64,000 nt of DNA, taken from contig CAWCPQ010000001.1 in NCBI GenBank assembly GCA_963797535.1, positions 496,001 to 560,000 of the forward strand. Direction: 5' to 3'. This document shows, one piece after another, positions 1 to 8,039 of the stretch. This DNA comes from JAWWOL01 sp963797535 (GTDB lineage Bacteria > Actinomycetota > Actinomycetes > JAWWOL01). How positions within the stretch are numbered: position 1 is the stretch's first letter; each line of letters starts with the position of its first letter. The translations under genes and the position numbers were made by a program. The notes under the pieces are model-generated. The model did not search any database and was not told where the DNA came from. It was given only the letters and a program-made list of their open reading frames with translations.

Positions 1-25
1 GCCGGTGTGGCAAGTGGGACTGGTG

Positions 26-46
26 GGACAAATGTGCTATTTGTCC
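26..46. promoter_or_regulatory. Perfect inverted repeat upstream of the Gfo/Idh gene
   Basis: GGACAAAT and ATTTGTCC form perfect 8-bp arms around a 5-bp spacer. A -10-like TAGATT lies at 73-78, so the repeat sits upstream of or near the -35 region of the following gene. This looks like a repressor operator. The cognate regulator is not identifiable here. Confidence 0.45.
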
Positions 47-111
47 GTTCCGGTGGACCCGGGTCCGCGGGCTAGATTGCCCCCACGCCGTTGCTGACCC
101 GGAGGACGCTC

Positions 112-1143
112 ATGACTGACCCCGCCCACACCGCCGACCCGGTTCGCTGGGGGTTCATCGGGGCGGGGCACATCGCCAGCAAGGCGTTGGGACCCGCTGT
201 GCGGGCCTCGTACAACGGGGTTCTGAGCGCGGTCGGAGCCCGCGACATCGCTCGCTCCCAACAGCTCGGCGAGACCTTCGGGCCGGCGATCGGCACCCCG
301 GTTGCCGCCTACGGCTCGTACGACGCGCTCCTCCAGGACCCCACCGTCGAGGCCGTGTACATCTCCCTCGCCAACGACGCGCATGCGCCATGGTCCGAGC
401 GGGCGCTGGCGGCCGGCAAGCACGTCCTGTGCGAGAAGCCGTTGTCGACGTCGGTGGCCGAGGTCGACCGGCTCACCGCCGCGGCGACCACGGCCGGACG
501 CCACCTGGTCGAGGCCTCGTGGTACCGCTGGCACCCTCGCGTCCGCATGGCCCAACGGCTCCTCGCCCAGGGGGCGATCGGCACCGTCCGCCACGTGACC
601 TCCGTCTTCACCTTCGACGGCGTCGCTGCCGGCAACTACCGGCTGGACCCGACGCGCGGCGGCGGCGCGGTCTACGACATCGGGCACTACGCGCTGTCCG
701 GCGCCCTCTGGGCCTTCGACGCTGCGCCGTACGAGGTGGTGGCCAAGCAGGACATCGGACCGACCGGGGTCGACCTCACCACTGACGCAGTGCTGTCCTT
801 CGACGCCGGCGACGCCCAGGTGCACGTGTCCATCGCGGAGACACCGCGGCAGGCGCTGATCATCACCGGCGACGACGGTGAGCTCGAGCTGCGGGGCAAG
901 GCCTTCGGCGCAGGCCTGTCCGACCCGGTCGAGCTGTGGCTGTCCGTCGGCGGCAAGGGCACCGAGAGGTTCTCCTTCGACGGGGTGGACGCCTACCGGT
1001 TGATGCTCGAGGAGTTCTCGGCGGTCATCCGCGGTGAGGACGGCTGGTTGCTGCCGTTGGCCGAGACCAGGGCGAACGCCGCGCTTACCGACGCCTGCTT
1101 CACCTCCGCCCGCGCCGGCGGTGCCCCGGTCGACCCGAGGTGA
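112..1143 (+). CDS. Gfo/Idh/MocA-family NAD(P)-dependent oxidoreductase
   Basis: This 343-residue protein is of normal length for the Gfo/Idh/MocA family. These are cytosolic oxidoreductases acting mostly on sugars, inositols or related polyols. An N-terminal Rossmann fold begins with GFIGAGHIA, and the family EKP motif follows at about residue 108 (CEKPLST), where the lysine is catalytic. The C-terminal half is the alpha/beta substrate domain. The start is ATG 112, served by GGAGG at 101-105; an in-frame TTG at 91 has no ribosome binding site. The substrate cannot be deduced. The gene stands alone, is preceded by a perfect inverted repeat, and converges with the next gene 13 bp downstream. 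Confidence 0.85.
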   Translation: MTDPAHTADPVRWGFIGAGHIASKALGPAVRASYNGVLSAVGARDIARSQQLGETFGPAIGTPVAAYGSYDALLQDPTVEAVYISLANDAHAPWSERALAAGKHVLCEKPLSTSVAEVDRLTAAATTAGRHLVEASWYRWHPRVRMAQRLLAQGAIGTVRHVTSVFTFDGVAAGNYRLDPTRGGGAVYDIGHYALSGALWAFDAAPYEVVAKQDIGPTGVDLTTDAVLSFDAGDAQVHVSIAETPRQALIITGDDGELELRGKAFGAGLSDPVELWLSVGGKGTERFSFDGVDAYRLMLEEFSAVIRGEDGWLLPLAETRANAALTDACFTSARAGGAPVDPR

Positions 1144-1156
1144 GCTGTCGGCGGAG

Positions 1157-3304
1157 CTAGACCGCGCGCCGCGGCAGGCCGGCCAGGCTGTGCGGCGCCG
1201 GCACGAACGTGTCGGGTGCGGCCGCACGGCCGAACAGGTAGCCCTGCCCCCACTTGCAGCCCAGCGCGACCAGCCGCTCGGCCTGGTACTCGGTCTCGAT
1301 GCCCTCGGCCACGATGTCCAGGCCGTTGGCCTCGGCGATGGAGACAACGGCGGCGACGAGTGCGTGCGCCGACCGGTCGCCGAGGCTGGCGACGAAGGAC
1401 CGGTCGATCTTCACGATGTCGATCGGCAACCTGCCCAGGGCGTGCAGTGAGCTGTAGCCCGTACCGAAGTCGTCGAGAACGATGCGAAAACCCTTGTCCC
1501 GCAAGGTTTTCAGGGCGTTGAGGGCGTCGTCGTCCACGGCGATGCTCTCGGTGACCTCGAGCCACAGCTGTTGCGGGTCGAGCCCGTCGACCAGCGCCTC
1601 GTCCAGTGCTCGGCTGAGGTCGGGCGTGCGCAGCTGTCTGGCCGAGACGTTGAGTGACACGTCGATCGGTACACCGGCGGACCGCCAATCGCGCAGCTGA
1701 CCAGTCGCCAGCTCGGCGAGATGGCGGCCGATGTCGATCAGGTGGCCGGTCTTTTCCGCTACCGGGATCCACGACGCCGCCGAGATCATCTCGCCTTCGC
1801 AACGCCAGCGGGCCAGGGCCTCGTAGGCGATCGGGTGGCGGTCGGACAGTGCGACGATCGGCTCGTAGTGCAGCACTATCTCGTCGTTGTCGAGGGCCTT
1901 GGCGAGCCGGCGTTCCAGGCCCCGGGTCCGTAACAGCTCGGCGCGCATCCAGTCGTCGAAGTAGGCGACGCTACGGCCGCCGCCGGCCTTGGCCCGGTGC
2001 ATCGCGATGTCGGCGTCGTGCAGCAGGCCGTCCGCATCGCTGCGGCGGGACTCCGCCGGTCGGCTGCCGACGCCGACGGACACGGTGATGGTGTCGGTGA
2101 ACCCGTTCAGCTGGTACGGGAGGTGAAGCGCGGTCAGAACGCGCTGGGCGATGTCGGCCGGGGAGCCCTCACCGCCTATGACCACCACGGCGAACTCGTC
2201 GCCGTCGACCCGTGCCAGCAGGGACGAAGCGGGCAGGATCGCCTGCAGCCGCTCCGAGATCGCCTGCAGGATCCGGTCCCCGACCGGGTGACCGAACGAG
2301 TCGTTGACCGCACGCATGGAGTCGACGCCGAGCTGCAGAACCGTGATCGGCAGCGGCGGACCGGACAGGGCGTCCTCGAGCAGGTTGCGCAGCTCCGAGC
2401 GGTTCAGCAGACCGGTCAGCTCGTCGTGGGTGGCTCGGTAGAGCACGGCCTGCTCGGCGGCGTCGCGCTGGGCCGCAGCATTGGTGATGCCGTACACGGC
2501 CTCCACGAACGGTTGTTCGTGGGCGTGCTCGTGCAGCAACGTCTCGGCCTCGGGCAGCAGCTCGATCGCGCTGGCGGTCATGCCCTGGTGAGCCAGATCC
2601 GCCAGGGCGGTCTCCCGCACGATCTGCGCCTCCCGATTGCGCGTGGCTGCCGCCTGCCTGCGACCGACGATGACGATCAGCGCCAGGAACAGGGGGATGA
2701 GGACCCAACCGTTGAGCTGCTCGGCGAGAGCGGGGTCCGGGCTGGTGGCAAATCCAACCACTGTGACCAGCGCGGTGATGGCTACGGCCGCGAACAGAGC
2801 CGCCAGGTCGAGGTTGTTCCCGACCCGGATCAGCGTCCGCAGGACATAGCCGAAGCTCACCACGACGAACGGGATCGTCAGCAGTGGCGGCAACGGCCCG
2901 TAGACCGGCCAGCCGCCCTCCAGGTGGTGGGTGTAGACGAGGTCGGTCGTTGGCCAGAGGATCAGCCGAGCCACGACGCCGGACAGGCACAGGGCCACGA
3001 TCCAGGCCGGCGCCCGACGCCGTGCCAGGGCCGCGGTGAGGAAGACCGCTGTCACCGGTAGCAGTGAAGCAGCGACGTAGCGGATGAACAGCAGGCGCTC
3101 CAGTCCTGGCTCCAGGTGGTGGTTGAGGATCAGCGCGTTGGCGCCGATCAGCACCGCCACCAGGGCGGCGCACGTGCCCGTCCACCGGGGCAGGCGGCGC
3201 TCGCGTGCCCAGCTCGCCACCCAGAACTGCTCAGCCGCGACGGCTGAGGTAATGCCGGCCAGGATCAGCTGCCCGTCGATCGGGGACACGCCGGCGATCG
3301 CCAT
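1157..3304 (-). CDS. Membrane GGDEF-EAL protein, probable c-di-GMP phosphodiesterase
   Basis: The N-terminal third has about six hydrophobic segments, followed by a short helical linker, a GGDEF domain and an EAL domain. The cyclase signature reads VDGDEF, so the first glycine of GGDEF is Asp. The EAL half keeps the expected residues: YEALARW, NVSARQL, EVTES, the DDFGTGYSS metal-binding motif, VKIDRSF and the late AEGIE. I infer active c-di-GMP hydrolysis with a weak, regulatory or inactive GGDEF domain. The start chosen is ATG 3304, four bases after GAGGAG; an upstream TTG at 3391 in the same frame is less likely. It is divergent from the TetR gene. Confidence 0.82.
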   Translation of the reverse strand: MAIAGVSPIDGQLILAGITSAVAAEQFWVASWARERRLPRWTGTCAALVAVLIGANALILNHHLEPGLERLLFIRYVAASLLPVTAVFLTAALARRRAPAWIVALCLSGVVARLILWPTTDLVYTHHLEGGWPVYGPLPPLLTIPFVVVSFGYVLRTLIRVGNNLDLAALFAAVAITALVTVVGFATSPDPALAEQLNGWVLIPLFLALIVIVGRRQAAATRNREAQIVRETALADLAHQGMTASAIELLPEAETLLHEHAHEQPFVEAVYGITNAAAQRDAAEQAVLYRATHDELTGLLNRSELRNLLEDALSGPPLPITVLQLGVDSMRAVNDSFGHPVGDRILQAISERLQAILPASSLLARVDGDEFAVVVIGGEGSPADIAQRVLTALHLPYQLNGFTDTITVSVGVGSRPAESRRSDADGLLHDADIAMHRAKAGGGRSVAYFDDWMRAELLRTRGLERRLAKALDNDEIVLHYEPIVALSDRHPIAYEALARWRCEGEMISAASWIPVAEKTGHLIDIGRHLAELATGQLRDWRSAGVPIDVSLNVSARQLRTPDLSRALDEALVDGLDPQQLWLEVTESIAVDDDALNALKTLRDKGFRIVLDDFGTGYSSLHALGRLPIDIVKIDRSFVASLGDRSAHALVAAVVSIAEANGLDIVAEGIETEYQAERLVALGCKWGQGYLFGRAAAPDTFVPAPHSLAGLPRRAV

Positions 3305-3400
3305 CACGCTCCTCGAGAGCTCCGCCTCAAACCCGCGCGCTGCGGGGAGGTCCGGAGTGAGTGCCCTGACCTTACTAGACAGCGTGTACAAAGTCGAACG

Positions 3401-3430
3401 TACTGTTCAGTAATAAATTCGCTGTATAGT
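3401..3430 (+). promoter_or_regulatory. Probable TetR operator and leaderless promoter
   Basis: TACTG-TT-CAGTA is a perfect dyad at 3401-3412. A -10 hexamer TATAGT lies at 3425-3430. The GTG start at 3438 is only 7 bases after the -10 box, so the TetR mRNA is probably leaderless. The dyad covers the -35 position, which fits autorepression. Confidence 0.5.
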
Positions 3431-3437
3431 TTCGAGC

Positions 3438-4076
3438 GTGACCGTGACCGAGGGAGTGACCGACCGCCGGGTCCGGCGCAGCCGGGCCGCCCTGCGCGCC
3501 GCGATGGTCGACCTGGTGTCCGATCGGGAGTACGAAAAGATCACTGTCGCCGACGTCCTGCTGCGCGCTGACGTCGCGCGCGGCACCTTCTACTCCCACT
3601 ACGCCGACCGCGACGCCCTGTTCGGCGACGCGGTCGCGCACCTGACCGAACAGCTGGTGGGAGACGTCGCGGCGGTCGCGGCCAGAGGGACCGCCAGGCT
3701 GACCGGGCTCGGCGTCCGGGTCCTGTTCGAGCACGCCCGGCAGCATCGTGATCTCTACCTCGCCATGATTCACGGGGCCGCTGGCGGAGTGCCGCTCGAC
3801 TCCTACGTCAACCAGCTGACGACGGCCTACAGCGCGTTGATGACCGAGAGCATCGCCGTCGTCGGTGTCACGCCGCGGATGCCGCTCGAGGCCATCGCCC
3901 GGTGCTGGGTAGGAGAGACGATCGCGCTGACCACGTGGTGGCTGCAGGAGAGTCCCGACCTGGGCATCGACGACGTGACCCGCATGCGCATGCACCTGAT
4001 GACCGGTGGAACAACCTGGGCGGTCGGCCTCGAGCCGGGTCAGCTGAGCTTCGTCGACTCGCTCCCGACGCAGTGA
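3438..4076 (+). CDS. TetR-family transcriptional regulator
   Basis: This 212-residue protein has an N-terminal TetR helix-turn-helix: a basic first helix (RRSRAALRAAM), then ITVADVLLRADVARGTFYSHYADRD at about residues 35-59. The C-terminal helical ligand domain is not specific enough to name an inducer. GTG 3438 lies directly downstream of a strong -10 box, indicating leaderless translation. The palindrome in the divergent region toward the GGDEF-EAL gene suggests it represses itself and possibly that neighbour. Confidence 0.88.
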   Translation: MTVTEGVTDRRVRRSRAALRAAMVDLVSDREYEKITVADVLLRADVARGTFYSHYADRDALFGDAVAHLTEQLVGDVAAVAARGTARLTGLGVRVLFEHARQHRDLYLAMIHGAAGGVPLDSYVNQLTTAYSALMTESIAVVGVTPRMPLEAIARCWVGETIALTTWWLQESPDLGIDDVTRMRMHLMTGGTTWAVGLEPGQLSFVDSLPTQ

Positions 4077-4113
4077 CCCCTGCGGGACTGGTCGGTTGTG
4101 GGACGCTTGCACG

Positions 4114-4497
4114 GTGAACGACATGACCGACACCGCAGCAGTCGCCGAGCTCGAAGCCCTCGTACCCGCCTGGTTGTCCCTTCCTGAGGTGGCCGAGCGG
4201 CTCAGGCTCCCGGTCAACCGGGTTCGCCAAGTCGTCGCCGAGCACAAGCTGGTGGCGGTGCGGCGCGGCGAGAACAACGCCCTCTACGTTCCCGCCGACT
4301 TCGTGCTGGACAACGGCGAGCTGCTCAAGGGTCTGCCCGGCCTGCTCAATGTGTTGTACGACAACAAGTACTCCGACATCGAGATCCTGCGCTGGCTCTA
4401 CACTCCCGACGACAGCCTGCCGGGATCGCCCGCGCAGGCGCTGCTCGACGACCGGCGGGCCGAGGTCACTCGGCGCGCCCAGGCACTGGCCTTCTAA
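4114..4497 (+). CDS. Rv2175c-family DNA-binding protein
   Basis: This protein of about 127 residues has an N-terminal winged-helix-like segment (LSLPEVAERLRLPVNRVRQV) and the typical Rv2175c C-terminal domain (DNGELLKGLPGLLNVL, then the YSDIEILRWLYTPDDSLPG region). In Mycobacterium tuberculosis the homologue binds DNA and is a substrate of the Ser/Thr kinase PknL. The kinase gene is not present here. The neighbourhood (prenyl synthase and metF-like genes nearby) resembles Rv2172c-Rv2175c. GTG 4114 and ATG 4123 are both possible starts; GTG is preferred only on length. Confidence 0.85.
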   Translation: MNDMTDTAAVAELEALVPAWLSLPEVAERLRLPVNRVRQVVAEHKLVAVRRGENNALYVPADFVLDNGELLKGLPGLLNVLYDNKYSDIEILRWLYTPDDSLPGSPAQALLDDRRAEVTRRAQALAF

Positions 4498-4509
4498 GCC
4501 AGCCACCAG

Positions 4510-4863
4510 GTGAGGGCGACCTATCTCCTGCTGCTCGCGGTCTGCTTGCTCGGGACGCTGCCGCTGGAGCTGGTGCTCCACGTGGGTGTCTACCGCCGCT
4601 GGCGTCGCCTCTGCCTGACGATCTCCTGCGTCGTGGTTCCGTTCCTGGTGTGGGACCTGTGGGCGATCGCGCACCACCAGTGGGCCTACGACCGGCGCCA
4701 GATCGCCGGCTGGATCCTGCCCGGCCGGTTACCGATCGAGGAGCTGCTGTTCTTCGTGGTCATCCCGATCTGCGCCGTGCTGACCTACGAGGCCGTCCGG
4801 GTCCGCCGGCCGGAGTGGTCGTTCGGGGACGAGCCGGACGAACCCGCGCCGGAGGAGCCGTGA
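4510..4863 (+). CDS. crtYc: Lycopene cyclase subunit CrtYc
   Basis: This 117-residue membrane protein has three hydrophobic helices and the lycopene cyclase domain features WDLWAIAHHQWAYD and LPIEELLFFVVIP. It is one half of the heterodimeric actinobacterial lycopene cyclase that closes ionone rings on lycopene. Its stop overlaps the GTG of the next subunit by 4 bp, so the two are translationally coupled. No lycopene elongase (UbiA-type, CrtEb/LbtBC) lies nearby, so C40 beta-type cyclisation is more likely than C50 epsilon or gamma cyclisation. Start GTG 4510. Confidence 0.85.
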   Translation: MRATYLLLLAVCLLGTLPLELVLHVGVYRRWRRLCLTISCVVVPFLVWDLWAIAHHQWAYDRRQIAGWILPGRLPIEELLFFVVIPICAVLTYEAVRVRRPEWSFGDEPDEPAPEEP

Positions 4864-5207
4864 CCTACACCGGGATTGCGCTCGCGGTGGTCGCCCTCAC
4901 CCTCGTCCTCGACGTCGCAGTGCTGCGCACACGGTTGGTGACCCGCCGGCCGTTCTGGCTCTCGTACGCGATCATTCTGGTGTTCCAGCTGCTGGTGAAC
5001 GGCGTGCTGACCGGCCGTCGGGTCGTCACCTACGCCGGATCCGCGGTCCTCGGGTCCACGACGCCGCACCTGCTCGGGCACGGTCGCATCGGCTACGCGC
5101 CGGTCGAGGACCTGCTGTTCGGTTTCGCGCTGGTCACGCAGACCCTCGCCTGGTGGGTGTGGCTCGGGCGGCACGGGCCCGCACGAGACCGGGCACGGCG
5201 ACGCTGA
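4860..5207 (+). CDS. crtYd: Lycopene cyclase subunit CrtYd
   Basis: This is the 115-residue second half of the split lycopene cyclase. It has three hydrophobic helices and the signature PVEDLLFGFALVTQTL near the C terminus. The start GTG 4860 is 4 bases after a GGAGG and overlaps the crtYc stop. Its last 74 bp overlap, on the opposite strand, the 3' end of crtB, so transcripts from the two early carotenoid units converge. CrtYc and CrtYd should assemble in the membrane into one active cyclase. Confidence 0.83.
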   Translation: MTYTGIALAVVALTLVLDVAVLRTRLVTRRPFWLSYAIILVFQLLVNGVLTGRRVVTYAGSAVLGSTTPHLLGHGRIGYAPVEDLLFGFALVTQTLAWWVWLGRHGPARDRARRR

Positions 5208-6072
5208 GCCGACGCGGCAGCCCGACCCCGACCCGCCGGTCGAGCACCCGGTAGTCGGCCTTCTCCACCTCGTCGAGGATGCCGGCGTAGAGCCTGGTCG
5301 CCGTGGTGATGCAGTCCCTGCTGGTCGGGTGGAGCAGCCGTACACCCGGGGCCGCGGAGCGGAAGATCTCCCGGGTACGGGCGATCTCGTACGCGAGCAG
5401 CCGCCTGATCCGGCCATCGACGACACCGTGCTCGAGGTGCTCCCTCGTGACGTCGAACTCGGCGAGATCCGCTTGTGGCAAGTAGATCCGGCCTCGGCGC
5501 AGGTCCTCGCCGACGTCCCGGATGAAGTTGGCGAGCTGGAAGGCGACCCCGAGGTCGCGGGCGTAGACGGCGGCCGGTTCTGCCATACCCGGTAGCGGCT
5601 CGAGCACGGGCACCATCTGCAGCCCGATGACGGCCGCGGACCCGTAGACGTAGCCCATCAGGTCCTCGAACGTCTGGTACTGCGTGACTTGCAGGTCCAT
5701 CTTCATCGAGTCGAGGAACGCCTCGAAGTGCGCGAGCGGGAGGTCCCAGCGAGCGATGGTGTCGTGGATCGCCGGCAGCACGTCCTGTCCGTCGGCGTCG
5801 CGCTCGCCCTTGAGGAACCGGGTCGACCAGTCGTCGAGCCACTGTGCCTTCTGCTCGTCGCTCAGGGTGCTGTCGAGGTCGTCGACGATCTCGTCGGCGT
5901 AGCGGGCGAAGCCGTACAACGCGTGCACGTAGGGGCGCTTTGCCGGCGGGAGCAGCAAAGTAGCGAGGTAATAGGTCTTGCCGTGGGCCGCGTTGAGCCT
6001 CCGGCAGCGTTCGTACGAGGCCTGCAGCAGCGGGTCGGTGATGCCGGCCGCCGCCAGGTCGCGGCGGCTCAC
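5134..6072 (-). CDS. crtB: Phytoene synthase
   Basis: This 312-residue squalene/phytoene synthase joins two GGPP molecules into phytoene. Both aspartate-rich motifs are visible: YADEIVDD near residue 60 and FIRDVGEDLRRGRIYLP around residue 190. GTG 6072 overlaps the crtI stop by 4 bp, so crtI and crtB are coupled, with crtI translated first. The reading frame continues 74 bp into the convergent crtYd gene. The C-terminal LDRRVGVGLPRRLSVAVPG stretch matches family ends, so the overlap looks genuine. Confidence 0.93.
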   Translation of the reverse strand: MSRRDLAAAGITDPLLQASYERCRRLNAAHGKTYYLATLLLPPAKRPYVHALYGFARYADEIVDDLDSTLSDEQKAQWLDDWSTRFLKGERDADGQDVLPAIHDTIARWDLPLAHFEAFLDSMKMDLQVTQYQTFEDLMGYVYGSAAVIGLQMVPVLEPLPGMAEPAAVYARDLGVAFQLANFIRDVGEDLRRGRIYLPQADLAEFDVTREHLEHGVVDGRIRRLLAYEIARTREIFRSAAPGVRLLHPTSRDCITTATRLYAGILDEVEKADYRVLDRRVGVGLPRRLSVAVPGLVRARAARATPTRRGSA

Positions 6073-7559
6073 GTCGTCGGTCCGAGGATGCGCTCGGCAG
6101 CGAGTCGTCCCGAGACCAGGACCATCGGCACCCCCACGCCGGGCGTCGTTCCGGAGCCGGCGAAGACCACGTTGGCCAGGCCGGGCGCAAGGTTGGACGG
6201 CCGGAACGGCCCGGTCTGGCGGAACGTGTGCGAGGCCGCGAACGGCGCCCCCCGCTCCATGCCCCGCCGGCCCCAGTCGGCAGGAGTGGTGACCGACTCC
6301 ACCTCGATGGCGTCGCCGAAGCCGACGTAGCCGGCCCGCTCGAGGGTGATCAGGCACTCCTCGCGGTAGCGGGGGCCGATGGTGGACCAGTCGATGTCGG
6401 CGTCGAGGTTGGGTGTGGGGAACAGGACGTAGTAGATCTGCTTGCCGGCCGGCGCGAGGGACGGGTCGGACAACGTCGGCGAACTGACCAGGAACGACGG
6501 GTCGGTCATCAGCGAGCCCCGGTCGATGATGTCGTCGAACACCGAACGCCAGCCCCGGCCGAAGTGGATGTTGTGGTGCGCGATCTTGCTGTAGGAGGCG
6601 CTGGAGCCGGCGAGCAGGAGGAAGCAGGACGGCGAGTAGGACATCGTCCGCAGCCGGCGCGGCGTCACCTCTGGCGGCAGCAACGTGCGGTACGCGACCG
6701 GCAGGTCCGGCGTGAGCACCACCGTGTCGCACGGGATCCGGTCTCCCTCGGCGGTGTGCACGGCCACCGCCCGGTCGCCGGCTAGCTCAACCTTGGTGAC
6801 CGTGGTCCCGTACCGGAAGCTCACTCCGTGCTTCTCCGCGGCGCCGGCCAGGGCTCGGGGTAGCGCATGCATGCCGCCAGCGGGCGTGTAGACGCCGGCG
6901 ACAGTGTCCATGTACGCGATGACCGCGTAGATCGCGAGGGCGTCGTACGGCGAGAGCCCGGCGTACATCGCCTGGAACGACAGCAGCCGCCGGGTGCGCT
7001 CGTCCTTGAGGTAGCTGCCCACCTTGGGGGCCAGCCGGCGGAAGCCGCCCAGTGCGGCGAGCCGAGCCAGCGACGGGCGGGCAAGGTCGAATGGGGAGTC
7101 GAGGTTGCGGTCGATGAAGTGCCGCATCTCCAGGTCGTACAGCTTGGTCACGAACGTGACGAACCGGCGGTAGCCCTGCGCCTCGGCCGGTCCGCAGACG
7201 CGGCCGATCTCCTCGGCCATGTCCTCGGTGCTGGCCCGGACGTCCAAGGTCGAACCATCGGGGTAGTAGGCGCGGTAGGCCGGGTCGAGCCGGGTGAGCT
7301 CGAGCCAGTCGTCGAGCTCTTCTCCAACGGCACCAAGGGTTTCCGCAACAATGTCCGGCATGGTGAGCACCGTGGGACCAGTGTCGAACGAGTAGCCGCC
7401 GAGCTCGAGCCGCCCGGCCCGGCCGCCCGGAACATCCGCTTGCTCGAGCACCAGAACGTCGCGGCCGGCACCGGCCAGGCGCAGCGCTGCGGCCAGGCCG
7501 GACAGCCCGGCCCCGACGACGACGACACGGTCGGTGGGGCCGGAAACGGTGCGCAACAC
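6069..7559 (-). CDS. crtI: Phytoene desaturase
   Basis: This 496-residue CrtI-type FAD enzyme converts phytoene to lycopene. The N-terminal dinucleotide fold has VVVGAGLSGLAAALRL and the CrtI pattern GGYSFDTGPTVLTMP. The C-terminal AGSGTTPGVGVPMVLVSGRL region is the usual FAD-binding end of desaturases. GTG 7559 follows GGGAGG at 7562-7567; open frame continues upstream, but that part is unlike the family. crtI and crtB form a two-gene operon divergent from the small gene at 7635. Confidence 0.92.
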   Translation of the reverse strand: MLRTVSGPTDRVVVVGAGLSGLAAALRLAGAGRDVLVLEQADVPGGRAGRLELGGYSFDTGPTVLTMPDIVAETLGAVGEELDDWLELTRLDPAYRAYYPDGSTLDVRASTEDMAEEIGRVCGPAEAQGYRRFVTFVTKLYDLEMRHFIDRNLDSPFDLARPSLARLAALGGFRRLAPKVGSYLKDERTRRLLSFQAMYAGLSPYDALAIYAVIAYMDTVAGVYTPAGGMHALPRALAGAAEKHGVSFRYGTTVTKVELAGDRAVAVHTAEGDRIPCDTVVLTPDLPVAYRTLLPPEVTPRRLRTMSYSPSCFLLLAGSSASYSKIAHHNIHFGRGWRSVFDDIIDRGSLMTDPSFLVSSPTLSDPSLAPAGKQIYYVLFPTPNLDADIDWSTIGPRYREECLITLERAGYVGFGDAIEVESVTTPADWGRRGMERGAPFAASHTFRQTGPFRPSNLAPGLANVVFAGSGTTPGVGVPMVLVSGRLAAERILGPTT

Positions 7560-7634
7560 GGCCTCCCTCGAAGTCGGTTCGGGGCTAACCCTAGGCTCGG
7601 CAGGCAACGCGTGCATCCCGAGGAGGCCTGGCCC

Positions 7635-8039
7635 ATGACATCGCTTGATGGCCGGAGGTTCCGACCGCCCGACAACGTGACCGGCGGCGACGTCGGTGTC
7701 GACACCGAGTTCGAGTTTCACCAGGACGGCGACCTGGTCTGGGCACGCTACGGCGGAGGCCGGGTCCGGCTGGGATTCCTGGTCGGGACCAGCGACGGGA
7801 AGTACCTCGAGTTCCGCTACACCCAGCTGCTCAGCGACGGGACGACGGCCAACGGCTGGTCGCGGGACCGGATCGAGCTGCTCGAGTCCGGTGACATCCG
7901 CCTGCACGAGGCGTGGCGCTGGGAGTCGAAGACCGGCGCGGGCTCGTCCGTGCTCGTCGAGGTGTCAGGTGCTGCGAGCCGTGGAGATCTCGGCGAGCTC
8001 GGTGAGGACGCGAACGGCGCTACGGTCGAGACCTGGTGA
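7635..8039 (+). CDS. Small beta-rich protein often annotated as N-acetylglutamate synthase-like
   Basis: This 134-residue soluble protein starts at ATG 7635 after AGGAGG at 7621-7626. It matches a family of about 115 residues with motifs FRPPDN, GDLVWARYGGGRVRLGFLVG and RLHEAWRWES near the end. The family is often labelled N-acetylglutamate synthase in databases, but it lacks a GNAT fold and no activity can be claimed. The last 20 or so residues extend past the normal family end into sequence antisense to the prenyl synthase gene (75-bp convergent overlap), so the native stop seems to have been lost. Confidence 0.7.
   Translation: MTSLDGRRFRPPDNVTGGDVGVDTEFEFHQDGDLVWARYGGGRVRLGFLVGTSDGKYLEFRYTQLLSDGTTANGWSRDRIELLESGDIRLHEAWRWESKTGAGSSVLVEVSGAASRGDLGELGEDANGATVETW

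Noticed and set aside
4510..5207. C50 carotenoid cyclase (CrtYe/CrtYf type)
   Set aside because: No lycopene elongase or CrtEb-like gene is in the window, and the late genes fit a C40 route.
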